Positions 35,236 through 42,955 of a stretch of 64,000 bases of DNA are shown here, piece by piece. The first letter of the stretch is position 1, and each line of letters starts with the position of its first letter. The notes under the pieces are model-generated. The model was not told the DNA's origin and searched no databases. It was given only the letters and a program-made list of their open reading frames with translations. Location: NCBI GenBank assembly GCA_963845495.1, contig CAWJTH010000118.1:1-64000 (forward strand). The letters run 5' to 3'. Made by a program: the position numbers and the translations under genes. Source of the stretch: JAZKFT01 sp963845495. Lineage in GTDB: Bacteria; Bacteroidota; Bacteroidia; Chitinophagales; Chitinophagaceae.

Positions 35236-36306
35236 ATGGCTTTCAATCTCGATAAATTAATTCGCCCAAATATTAAAGTTTTAACGCCTTATTCTTCCGC
35301 CCGTGATGAATTTAAAGGCGAGGCTTCGGTGTTTTTAGATGCTAATGAAAACGCATTGGGTTCGCCTATGTTAAAATGGTACAATCGTTATCCAGACCCG
35401 CTTCAACATAAATTAAAAGATAAATTAAGCGATATAAAAAACATTGCTGCGGATAAGATTTTTATTGGCAACGGTAGTGATGAATGCATCGATTTATTGT
35501 TCCGTGCTTTTTGCGAGCCTGGTAAAGACAATGTAATTATTACGCCGCCAACGTATGGCATGTACGAGGTAAGCGCCAACATAAATAATGTTGAAATAAG
35601 GAAAGCACCGTTGTTGGATGATTATCAATTAAACCTCGCCCACATTGAACAATTGGTGGATGAAAACACAAAAATTATTTGGCTGTGCAGTCCTAATAAC
35701 CCCACCGGCAATTCATTAAATAAGAATGATATTGCGATGGTATTAAATAATTTCGACGGATTAGTGGTGGTGGACGAAGCCTACATTAATTTTTCCCGCC
35801 AAAAATCTTTTATGTCGTCGCTGGAAGAATATCCCAATTTAGTAATTATGCAAACGCTTTCAAAAGCTTGGGGTTTAGCAGGTTTGCGACTTGGAATGGC
35901 ATTTGCCAGCAAAGAAATAATAGACATTTATAATAAAATAAAACCGCCTTATAATATTGGTCAGCATACGCAGGAATTGGTATTAAAAGCGTTGGATAAT
36001 TATGGCCAGGTAAACGACATGATTAAATTAATTGTCGACATGCGAGATGCATTAGTTGAGGTATTTAAACAAATGCCGATTGTACAAAATGTAAATCCCA
36101 GCGACGCTAATTTTTTATTAGTTAAAATATTAGAAGCCAAAAAAGTGTACGATTATTTATTGGAAAAAGGAATTGTGGTAAGAGATAGAAGCAAAGTAAT
36201 GTTATGTGAAGATTGCTTGCGAATAACCGTTGGAACAGAAGAAGAAAATACAAAATTGGTGGATGCTTTGGCGGAATACATGGAGCAATTGCAAAGTAAA
36301 AATTAA
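35236..36306 (+). CDS. hisC: Histidinol-phosphate aminotransferase
   Basis: A 356-residue class II-fold PLP aminotransferase converting imidazole-acetol phosphate to histidinol phosphate. Visible are FIGNGSDECIDLL, the SPNNPTGN loop, VVDEAYINF and the PLP lysine in LSKAWGLAGLRLG. Length is typical. The last codons (SKN) and stop are in an AAGTAAA/AATTAAA 7-bp repeat. Confidence 0.92.
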   Translation: MAFNLDKLIRPNIKVLTPYSSARDEFKGEASVFLDANENALGSPMLKWYNRYPDPLQHKLKDKLSDIKNIAADKIFIGNGSDECIDLLFRAFCEPGKDNVIITPPTYGMYEVSANINNVEIRKAPLLDDYQLNLAHIEQLVDENTKIIWLCSPNNPTGNSLNKNDIAMVLNNFDGLVVVDEAYINFSRQKSFMSSLEEYPNLVIMQTLSKAWGLAGLRLGMAFASKEIIDIYNKIKPPYNIGQHTQELVLKALDNYGQVNDMIKLIVDMRDALVEVFKQMPIVQNVNPSDANFLLVKILEAKKVYDYLLEKGIVVRDRSKVMLCEDCLRITVGTEEENTKLVDALAEYMEQLQSKN

Positions 36307-36476
36307 AAAGTAAAAATTAAAATCGCGACTCATTATTCGATTTTTTAATTAAGAAAATATTGAATAAAGTTTGAACTGAAACTTTCATTGACAAACCCAA
36401 ACATTCCCTTTAGGGTTAGGGCAAAACCCCAAACCACTTATCATTCATAATTTATCATTTATAATTCATCATTATT
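36293..36476. repeat. hisC-hisB spacer with heptamer tracts
   Basis: 36293-36325 repeats AAGTAAA/AATTAAA; 36435-36475 repeats ATTCATA/ATTTATC/ATTTATA themes near the hisB start. In between, CCCTTTAGGGTTAGGG at about 36408 can form a small hairpin. No promoter was recognised. Confidence 0.6.
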
Positions 36477-37619
36477 TTGAAACGCATATTATTTATCGAC
36501 CGCGACGGAACATTAATTAAAGAAGCGCCGCCAACATATCAATTGGACGATTTTTCCAAATTGGAATTTTTCCCTGACATGTTTTATTACATGCGCAGGA
36601 TTGCAACAGAAATGGATTATGAATTAGTGATGGTAACGAACCAGGATGGGCTTGGCACTGCAAGTTTTCCAGAAAATACATTTTGGCCGCTACAAAATTT
36701 TGTGGTGAAAGCCATGGAAAATGAAGCCATTCATTTTTCAGCAGTTCATATCGATAAATCTTTTCCAGCGGACAATGCCCCTACCCGAAAGCCACGCACA
36801 GGCATGCTCACCGAATATTTCGACGCCGAAAAATATGACCTTAAAAATTCGTTTGTAATTGGCGATAGGATTACAGACATGCAATTGGCCAAAAACCTTG
36901 GCTGCAAAGGAATATGGATAAATGAAGATGCCAGTTTAGGAGCTTCCGATACGACGATGGATGTAAACGAATTACGCCAAAATACCATTGTAAAAGAAAC
37001 ACACGAATGGCAAAAAATTTATGAATATTTAAAAATGGGATTGCGGGTAGTGCACCACGAACGCAATACAAAAGAAACAAAAATTAGCATTGACGTGAAT
37101 ATGGACGGCAGCGGAAAAGCTAGTATCAGCACAGGTTTGGGCTTTTTCGACCACATGCTCGACCAAATTGCACGCCACGGAAATATTGATTTGAATATCA
37201 CCACAAAAGGCGATTTACATATTGACGAACACCACACCATTGAAGATACAGGCATTGCTTTAGGTGAAACTTTTGCATTGGCTTTGGCCGATAAAAAAGG
37301 CATGGAACGCTATGGATTTTGTTTGCCGATGGATGATTGCGAAGCGCAGGTTTCCATCGATTTTGGCGGCCGTAATTGGATTGTTTGGGATGCGGAATTT
37401 AAGCGTGAAAAAATTGGCGAAATGCCGACCGAAATGTTTTTTCATTTCTTTAAATCGTTTAGCGATGCATCAAAATCAAACTTAAATATTAAAGCCACCG
37501 GCGAAAACGAGCATCATAAAATTGAGGCTATTTTTAAAGCTTTTGCCAAAGCAATAAAAATGGCTGTAACTAGAAACCCTGATAAACAGTTTTTGCCAAG
37601 TACGAAGGGAGTATTGTAA
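36477..37619 (+). CDS. hisB: Bifunctional histidinol-phosphatase / imidazoleglycerol-phosphate dehydratase
   Basis: A 380-residue fusion catalysing steps 6 and 8. Residues 1-165 are a HAD phosphatase (FIDRDGTLI with two catalytic aspartates; TRKPRTGML; GDRITDMQLAKNLG). Residues 190-380 are the dehydratase (FFDHMLDQIARHG; DEHHTIEDTGIALGE; DDCEAQVSIDFGGR; FFKSFSDASKSNL; ENEHHKIEAIFKAFAKA), with manganese-binding histidine clusters. The start is TTG 36477: no ATG exists in frame between the previous stop and the conserved RILFIDRDGT, so a rare start codon is used, or one has been lost. Confidence 0.93.
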   Translation: MKRILFIDRDGTLIKEAPPTYQLDDFSKLEFFPDMFYYMRRIATEMDYELVMVTNQDGLGTASFPENTFWPLQNFVVKAMENEAIHFSAVHIDKSFPADNAPTRKPRTGMLTEYFDAEKYDLKNSFVIGDRITDMQLAKNLGCKGIWINEDASLGASDTTMDVNELRQNTIVKETHEWQKIYEYLKMGLRVVHHERNTKETKISIDVNMDGSGKASISTGLGFFDHMLDQIARHGNIDLNITTKGDLHIDEHHTIEDTGIALGETFALALADKKGMERYGFCLPMDDCEAQVSIDFGGRNWIVWDAEFKREKIGEMPTEMFFHFFKSFSDASKSNLNIKATGENEHHKIEAIFKAFAKAIKMAVTRNPDKQFLPSTKGVL

Positions 37620-37690
37620 CTCCGAGCTCTGCTCGGAATTTGGAAGGAAGTCCCAAATTTGTATCGCTGAACTCTGTTCAGTGGCTTCTC
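37620..37690. repeat. Hairpin cluster between hisB and hisH
   Basis: Three small stems: CCGAGC-TCT-GCTCGG (about 37622-37636), AATTTGG/CCAAATT around 37638-37660, and CTGAAC-TCT-GTTCAG (about 37668-37682). The first and third share a TCT triloop. No U-run follows, so these are not obvious terminators. Confidence 0.65.
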
Positions 37691-37761
37691 AAACTGGATA
37701 AATAAAATACACACTATTTAAATTAAAACAATTCATGTGCATCATTTTAATCCCATAAATC

Positions 37762-38352
37762 ATGGTTCAGACACAAGATATAGCAATAATAAAATACAAT
37801 GCCGGCAATATCCGTTCGGTGCTTTTTGCTTTGGAAAGATTGGGATTGGAAGCGAAAGTTACCGACGACCATGAAGCAATTAAAAATGCCAGTCATGTTA
37901 TTTTCCCCGGGCAAGGAGCAGCCAACAGCACCATGCCATATTTAAAAGAACGCGGCTTGGATGTGGTGATGAAAAATCTACAGCAACCCTTTTTGGGCAT
38001 TTGTTTAGGCATGCAATTAATGTGCAGGCATACCGAAGAAGGCGATACCGATTGTTTGGGCATTTTTGATTTGGGATTAAAAAAATTCACGCAAGGCAAA
38101 GTGCCGCAAATTGGTTGGAATAAAAATATTGAAACAAAAAACCCTTTGTTTACCGGCATTCCCGACGGTTCATTTACCTATTTTGTACATAGTTTTTATG
38201 TCGAATTAGGAAAAGATACCGCTGCTATTACCAATTATCATATTCCATTTAGCAGCGCATTGCAGAAAGACAATTTTTACGGCGTTCAGTTTCACCCTGA
38301 AAAAAGCGCCGACGTAGGCGAAAAAATTTTAAAAAACTTTTTGGCTTTATAA
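37762..38352 (+). CDS. hisH: Imidazole glycerol phosphate synthase, glutaminase subunit
   Basis: A 196-residue class I glutamine amidotransferase that feeds ammonia to HisF. The catalytic Cys is in FLGICLGMQLM, and His and Glu in GVQFHPEKS near the C-terminus. NAGNIRSVLFALERLG at the start is family-typical. The partner subunit HisF, 1.3 kb downstream, is interrupted, so the complex may not work. Confidence 0.93.
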   Translation: MVQTQDIAIIKYNAGNIRSVLFALERLGLEAKVTDDHEAIKNASHVIFPGQGAANSTMPYLKERGLDVVMKNLQQPFLGICLGMQLMCRHTEEGDTDCLGIFDLGLKKFTQGKVPQIGWNKNIETKNPLFTGIPDGSFTYFVHSFYVELGKDTAAITNYHIPFSSALQKDNFYGVQFHPEKSADVGEKILKNFLAL

Positions 38353-38353
38353 A

Positions 38354-38761
38354 ATGGAAATTAAAGAAGTACCGTTGCAAAAAATCTGGGAAATAAGAAA
38401 AGAAGTAATGTATCCCGATTTCAATTTAGATGAAGTAAAATTAAAAGATGACGAATTAGGCCAACATCTTGGATTATTTGTAAACAATGAATTTGTGTCC
38501 ATCATTTCCATATTTATTAAAGACAAAGAATTACAATTTAGAAAATTTGCAACATTGGAATTACAACAAGGAAAAGGCTACGGCAAACAATTATTGCAAC
38601 ATGTTTTTAATTTGGCTAAACAAAATGATTACAATTTAATTTGGTGCAATGCAAGAACTTCCGCACTCGGTTTATATGAGAAATTTGGCATGAAATCCTT
38701 CGGCGAAACTTGGAATCAAGACGGACATGAATTTGTAAAAATGAGGATCGAATTAATTTAA
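38354..38761 (+). CDS. GNAT-family N-acetyltransferase within the his operon
   Basis: A 135-residue acetyltransferase starting one base after the hisH stop, so surely cotranscribed. The acetyl-CoA loop is LQQGKGYGKQLLQHV (residues 73-87) and the C-terminal part ALGLYEKFGMKSFGE is typical. Substrate unknown; an acetyltransferase is not part of histidine synthesis. Tight spacing suggests a settled operon member in this lineage. Confidence 0.85.
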   Translation: MEIKEVPLQKIWEIRKEVMYPDFNLDEVKLKDDELGQHLGLFVNNEFVSIISIFIKDKELQFRKFATLELQQGKGYGKQLLQHVFNLAKQNDYNLIWCNARTSALGLYEKFGMKSFGETWNQDGHEFVKMRIELI

Positions 38762-38775
38762 TTGGAATAATTAGC

Positions 38776-39523
38776 ATGAATAAAGCATCAGATAAAAAGC
38801 ACCCGGTTTCAAATAATTCCCGCCATTGATATTATTGATGGCAAATGCGTACGTTTATCGCAGGGCGATTATGCAGAAAAGAAAATTTACAACGAACGTC
38901 CCTTGGAAGTTGCCTTGGAATTTGAAAATGCGGGTATTAAACGTTTGCATTTGGTTGACTTAGACGGTGCCAAAAATGGCAAAGTGAAAAACTGGAAAGT
39001 GTTGGAAACAATTGCGTCCAAAACCAAGCTGGAACTGGATTTTGGCGGTGGGATTAAATCGGTTGAAGATGTGCAAATTGTTTTAAACAGCGGGGCTGTT
39101 TATGCCACCATCGGCAGTATGGCGGTAAAAGAAAAAGAATTATTTAAAATGATGTTGTTACATTTTGGTGCCCATAAATTTTTGTTAGGGGCTGATGTAA
39201 AAAAAGAAAAAATTGCCGTTGGCGGATGGTTGGAACAAACAAATGTTGATATAATTGAATTTATAAAAGACTATAAAAAAGAAGGCATCCAACATTTTTT
39301 TTGTACAGATATTTCAAAAGATGGAATGTTGGAAGGGCCAGCCATTGATTTATATAAAAAGATGCTAAAAGAAATAGAAGGATTACATTTAATTGCAAGT
39401 GGCGGCGTCAGTAATATCGAAGATGTGCATCAATTAAAAGAAATTGGTTGCAGTGGTGTAATTATTGGCAAGGCAATTTATGAAGGCAGGATTTCGTTGC
39501 CACAATTACAGGTGTTTTCGTGA
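38776..39523 (+). CDS. hisA: Phosphoribosylformimino-5-aminoimidazole carboxamide ribotide isomerase (start disrupted)
   Basis: A TIM-barrel isomerase. The conserved N-terminus IIPAIDIIDGKCVRLSQGDY is encoded from 38816, and the rest is intact, with DFGGGIKSVED, the second aspartate in HFFCTDISKDGM, and IASGGVSNIEDV. The frame has no ATG, GTG or TTG between the TGA at 38777-38779 and the conserved start. ATG 38776 is one frame off; removing one A from the A5 run at 38794-38798 would join it, giving MNKASDKSTRFQIIPAID. So there is either a one-base insertion or sequencing error, or translation from an internal start at 38903 that would lack the first aspartate. Confidence 0.8.
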
Positions 39524-39613
39524 TAAATTAAAAATTCAAAATTAAAAAATATAAAGAGGTTAATTAAAAGTACCAAAGGGACGACATCTATTAGCGATGG
39601 GCAACGCCCGTCG
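39523..39613. repeat. Heptamer tract plus 47-bp hairpin element (copy 2)
   Basis: 39525-39555 repeats AATTAAA/AATTCAA after the hisA stop. 39567-39613 is the second copy of the element at 2216-2262: AAAGTACCAAAGGGACGACATC, then the hairpin CGATGGGC-AAC-GCCCGTCG. Confidence 0.78.
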
Positions 39614-39669
39614 ATGTAAGATGTAAACACACCAACACACAATAATTAATTTATTGTAATTTTAAAACA

Positions 39670-40501
39670 ATGGCAGCTTTAAATAATACATCTGGTCTTG
39701 CAAAACGCATCATCCCATGTTTGGATATCCGGGATGGAAGAACCGTAAAAGGCATCAATTTTGAAAACATCCGCGATGCCGGCGACCCGGTAGAATTGGC
39801 GCAGCGTTATGTGCAGGAAGGTGCGGATGAATTGGTTTTTTTAGACATTACCGCTACTAACGAAGAACGCAAAACCTTTGCAGATCTTGTTTTAAAAATT
39901 GCCAAACATATCAATATCCCGTTTACCGTTGGCGGTGGAATTAGCAGTATTGCCGATGCCAGTCGATTGTTGGAAGCAGGTGCCGATAAGGTTTCCATCA
40001 ATTCTTCGGCTGTAAAAAGACCAGATTTAGTTGATGAATTGGCAACAGAATTTGGTAGTCAATTTGTGGTAGTGGCGATTGATACGAAATCAGTTGGCGG
40101 ATGGCAGATGGCAGATGGCGGTGGTCTCTTCCGCCATCGGCCATCCGCCTATCATCAACCAGGTTTTCACCCATGGCGGAACAAAACCAACTGGCTTGCA
40201 AACGGTAGCTTGGGCAACCGAAGTTTATAATCGCGGAGCAGGAGAAATTTTATTGACCAGTATGAACAGCGATGGCACAAGAGCCGGATTTGCCATCGAC
40301 ATTACTAAACAAGTTTGCGAAGCCATAAATATTCCCGTAATTGCCAGCGGCGGAGCAGGCAATATGAAACATTTTAATGATATATTTGAATATGGGAAAG
40401 CGGACGCAGCTTTGGCAGCCAGTATTTTTCATTTTGGCGAAGTCTCAATTCCTGATCTAAAAGCATATCTATTAACAAATAATATTTTAACCCGTAATTA
40501 A
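39670..40501 (+). pseudogene. hisF: Imidazole glycerol phosphate synthase, cyclase subunit, interrupted by a repeat
   Basis: The first part (39670 to about 40107) encodes HisF residues 1-146 with Asp19 in CLDIRDG, TVGGGISS and Asp138 in VVAIDTK, both catalytic positions present. The last part (from 40163, next frame) encodes VFTHGGTKPTGLQ, GAGEILLTSMNSDGT and VIASGGAGN to the stop at 40501. Between them 55 bp (40108-40162) of palindromic heptamer repeat are inserted, which shifts the frame. The first frame then runs on to 40230 as nonsense; the second is open from ATG 40079. As written, no full-length HisF is made, which would block histidine synthesis. The break is near the boundary between the two half-barrels. 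Confidence 0.9.
40093..40162. repeat. Palindromic heptamer repeat inserted in hisF
   Basis: GGCGGATGGC (40096-40105) and GATGGCA/GATGGCA/GATGGCG units at 7-bp spacing form the left arm; CCGCCATCGGCCATCCGCC (40131-40149) forms the right arm. The inserted part is 40108-40162, 55 bp, flanked by CAG on both sides (40105-40107 and 40160-40162). The arms match those at 30304-30435 and 51975-52058. Confidence 0.88.
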
Positions 40502-40503
40502 AA

Positions 40504-40704
40504 ATGGAAGATGACGAACTGATACAATGGTTTTTTGCTTTATTCCTTGCCGTTTCGCTAGTAGTTGTTCCTATTGCCGTTTATTATAAAAGGCAAAAAG
40601 GAGAGAAAAAGAACTTGCTTAGCCTAAAATATCTTTTTAAAAGTAAAAAACATCGACGTAAACATTCAAAAAGGCATCGTCGGAGAACTTCTTCCACATC
40701 TTAA
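40504..40704 (+). CDS. Small basic single-pass membrane protein in the his operon
   Basis: A 66-residue protein starting 2 bp after the hisF stop and ending 10 bp before hisIE. One membrane helix (WFFALFLAVSLVVVPIAVYY, residues 9-28) is followed by a strongly basic tail with KHRRKHSKRHRRR. The tail might bind nucleic acid or acidic lipid. No family is recognised; the tight spacing favours a real gene. Confidence 0.55.
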   Translation: MEDDELIQWFFALFLAVSLVVVPIAVYYKRQKGEKKNLLSLKYLFKSKKHRRKHSKRHRRRTSSTS

Positions 40705-40714
40705 ATAACCACTG

Positions 40715-41308
40715 ATGACAATAGACTTTTCAAAAAATAGCGATGGGCTTGTGCCTTGTGTGATACAAGATTTTAGCACCAAAACCGTTTTAATGCTCGG
40801 CTTTATGAATGCCGAAGCCTTGCAAAAAACCGAGCAAGAAGGAAAAGTAACTTTTTATAGTCGCACCAAGCAACGCTTGTGGACGAAAGGTGAAACCAGC
40901 GGCAATTTTTTATTGGTAAAAGAAATATTGGTGGATTGTGACAACGACACCATTTTAATAAAGGCTAATCCAATTGGGCCGGTTTGCCATACAGGTGCTG
41001 ATACATGCTTCAACGAAAAAAATACATCCAACGACTTTTTATATCATTTGGAAAATATAATTGAAGACCGTAAAAATAATCCCACCGAAAAATCGTACAC
41101 GGCTAGTTTATTTGCCAAAGGCATTAATAAAATAGCACAAAAAGTTGGCGAGGAAGCCGTAGAAATCGTAATTGAAGCAAAGGATAATAACGCCGATTTA
41201 TTTAAAGGCGAAGCTGCTGATTTATTGTTCCATTATCTTATTTTATTGCAAGCAAAAGGCTTTAAATTAGATGATATCATTGAAGTGTTAAAAACTAGAC
41301 ACAAATAA
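40715..41308 (+). CDS. hisI: Bifunctional phosphoribosyl-AMP cyclohydrolase / phosphoribosyl-ATP pyrophosphatase
   Basis: A 197-residue HisIE fusion for steps 2 and 3. The cyclohydrolase half (residues 1-105) shows MLGFMNAEAL, FYSRTKQRLWTKGETSGN and the zinc-site sequence DCDNDTILI..GPVCHTG..TCF. The pyrophosphatase half (112-197) shows SYTASLFAKGINKIAQKVGEEAVE and the acidic GEAADLLFHYL. It is the last gene of the operon; no strong terminator follows directly. Confidence 0.93.
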   Translation: MTIDFSKNSDGLVPCVIQDFSTKTVLMLGFMNAEALQKTEQEGKVTFYSRTKQRLWTKGETSGNFLLVKEILVDCDNDTILIKANPIGPVCHTGADTCFNEKNTSNDFLYHLENIIEDRKNNPTEKSYTASLFAKGINKIAQKVGEEAVEIVIEAKDNNADLFKGEAADLLFHYLILLQAKGFKLDDIIEVLKTRHK

Positions 41309-41321
41309 TTAAATTCCAAAA

Positions 41322-41395
41322 AAAGAAATCGCAAATTCCAATTAATCGAATATTCATTCGTTTTTTTAGAAGTTGGGTATTATCAAAGTTATAGA
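41322..41395. repeat. Inverted repeat downstream of hisIE
   Basis: AAAGAAATCGCAAATTC (about 41326-41342) and GAATTTGTGATTTCTTT (about 41394-41410) are complementary at 16 of 17 positions, ~50 bp apart. With AAATTCC/GGATTTG themes on either side it belongs to the spacer-repeat family; it may end the his transcript. A TATATTTG box at 41448-41455 lies upstream of the next gene but lacks a well-spaced TTTG. Confidence 0.6.
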
Positions 41396-41506
41396 ATTTG
41401 TGATTTCTTTAATTTGCTGTTTTATTATTTTGGATTTTATATTTGAAAGCCAACATTTATTTGTTGGGATTTGGAATTTTTTTTATTGGATTTTATAATT
41501 TAAAAG

Positions 41507-42262
41507 ATGGTTAAATCATTTTTATTTGTTTGTTTGGTATTGATTACTACTTTTTCTTTTTCGCAGGAAGCACCTCAACTTTTATCTGAAGGGCAAACAT
41601 TGGAGCAAAAGTTTAAAGAACCTGAAGCATTGGCCAAGTATCAGCAAGCCTTGGTTGCCCAGCCTTCAAATGTAGCTGCTGCTGTAAAATGTGCGTTGGT
41701 TTGCTGTGCAATGGGCATTCGGGAAGCGGAAAAAGAAAATAAGGGCAAATATTTTAATCAAGCAAAAGATTATGCCGCTACGGCGCTTTTATACGGCCCT
41801 AACGATGTAGAAGCAAATTATGCAATGGCGGTTGCATGTGGCAAGCTTACCGAAACAGAAACCAGCAATAACAAGGTGGTAGAATATGTAAAAGCTACCA
41901 GAATGTACGCTGATAAGGCATTGGCCATTAACCCAAATTATGGCAAAGCCTGGAATGTGCTGGGTCAATGGCATTTTGAAATGTTGAGTTTAAACATGGT
42001 AAAAAAAGCCGCAGTTAAAGTAATTTATGGTGGCGTTGGTAATTCAGACATCGACACATGCATTGCCGATTTGGAAAAATGCAAACAGTTAGAGCCTTAT
42101 TATTGTCTTAACTATATGAATTTAGCAAAAGCTTATCGCTATAATAAAGAATACGAAAAGTCATTGGCAGCTTTACAACAATGTATAAAATCCCCAAGTC
42201 TTCAATTAAATGACCGTACCACAAAAGAAGATGCTAAAAAGTTATTGGTAGATTGGCAGTAA
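41507..42262 (+). CDS. Exported TPR-repeat protein
   Basis: A 251-residue periplasmic protein with a signal peptide (FLFVCLVLITTFSFSQ). Tetratricopeptide-like helix pairs cover residues about 35-240, e.g. EALAKYQQALVAQPSNVAAAVK, ATRMYADKALAINPNYGKAW and KSLAALQQCIKSP, arranged like the RMD-type TPR family. Such proteins act as scaffolds; the partner is unknown. It stands alone between the his operon and mazEF. Confidence 0.75.
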   Translation: MVKSFLFVCLVLITTFSFSQEAPQLLSEGQTLEQKFKEPEALAKYQQALVAQPSNVAAAVKCALVCCAMGIREAEKENKGKYFNQAKDYAATALLYGPNDVEANYAMAVACGKLTETETSNNKVVEYVKATRMYADKALAINPNYGKAWNVLGQWHFEMLSLNMVKKAAVKVIYGGVGNSDIDTCIADLEKCKQLEPYYCLNYMNLAKAYRYNKEYEKSLAALQQCIKSPSLQLNDRTTKEDAKKLLVDWQ

Positions 42263-42334
42263 GGAGTTAAAACTGATTTTCATTTCTTTTTAATTTGTTA
42301 AATGGATATATTTGTAATTACAAATAGCTACTAA

Positions 42335-42595
42335 ATGTTGGCACAATTAATAGATATAGGAAATTCAAAGGGAATTAGAATACCTAAAAAACTTATTCAG
42401 CAATATGGATTAGAGGATGAAATAGAAATTACTGCTACTAGCAACGGTCTTTTAATAAGTAAAAAAGGACATGGTAGGGATGGTTGGGATGAACAAATAA
42501 AAGAAGCGTTGGAAGTTGGCAATAAACCTGAAACCGATTTGTTTGATGGGATTTCAAATGAATGGGATAAAAATGGTTGGACATGGCCAGAATAG
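42335..42595 (+). CDS. mazE: MazE-type antitoxin (AbrB/SpoVT fold)
   Basis: An 86-residue antitoxin. The N-terminal ~45 residues are the AbrB swapped-hairpin DNA-binding domain (LIDIGNSKGIRIPKKLIQQY, then EIEITATSNGLLISK). The acidic, Trp-rich C-terminal tail (DLFDGISNEWDKNGWTWPE) would neutralise the toxin. It overlaps mazF by 13 bp, the normal arrangement, and would repress its own promoter. Confidence 0.9.
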   Translation: MLAQLIDIGNSKGIRIPKKLIQQYGLEDEIEITATSNGLLISKKGHGRDGWDEQIKEALEVGNKPETDLFDGISNEWDKNGWTWPE

Positions 42596-42915
42596 TTCAT
42601 GTTAGATTTGACGTTTGGCTGGTAACATTGGATCCAACATTGGGGAGTGAAATGAACAAAACAAGGCCCTCTGTCATTATTTCACCAAGCCAGATAAATG
42701 ATTATATGAACACTGTAATTGTGGCCCCGCTCACCAGTACAATAACATCTTTTCCATTTAGGGTAAATTGTAAGTTCGATAATCACCAAGGGCAAGTTGC
42801 TTTAGATCATAGTCGCGGGGTTGATAAAAATCGTTTAGTAAAGCGAATAGGTCAAATCGATGGCAAAACCGCTATTCAAATTTGTGATATTTTGCAACGC
42901 ATTTATCAATACTAA
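42583..42915 (+). CDS. mazF: MazF/PemK-type mRNA interferase toxin
   Basis: A 110-residue endoribonuclease toxin starting at ATG 42583, which overlaps the mazE stop; an in-frame TTG at 42577 is less likely. Family motifs are DVWLVTLDPTLGSEMNKTRPSVI (start of the fold with the catalytic Arg), VIVAPLTSTI and VALDHSRGVDKNRLVKRIG. It cuts mRNA at specific sites when the antitoxin is degraded. The pair is complete. The stop is followed directly by a heptamer repeat. Confidence 0.92.
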   Translation: MARIVHVRFDVWLVTLDPTLGSEMNKTRPSVIISPSQINDYMNTVIVAPLTSTITSFPFRVNCKFDNHQGQVALDHSRGVDKNRLVKRIGQIDGKTAIQICDILQRIYQY

Positions 42916-42955
42916 AAAAAGTCTGCCATCTGTCATCCGCCAACCGCCATCTTCT
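42916..42955. repeat. Heptamer repeat between mazF and the MATE gene
   Basis: TGCCATC/TGTCATC/CGCCAAC/CGCCATC at exact 7-bp spacing, filling the whole gap between two convergent genes. Only one arm is present here. Confidence 0.8.
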
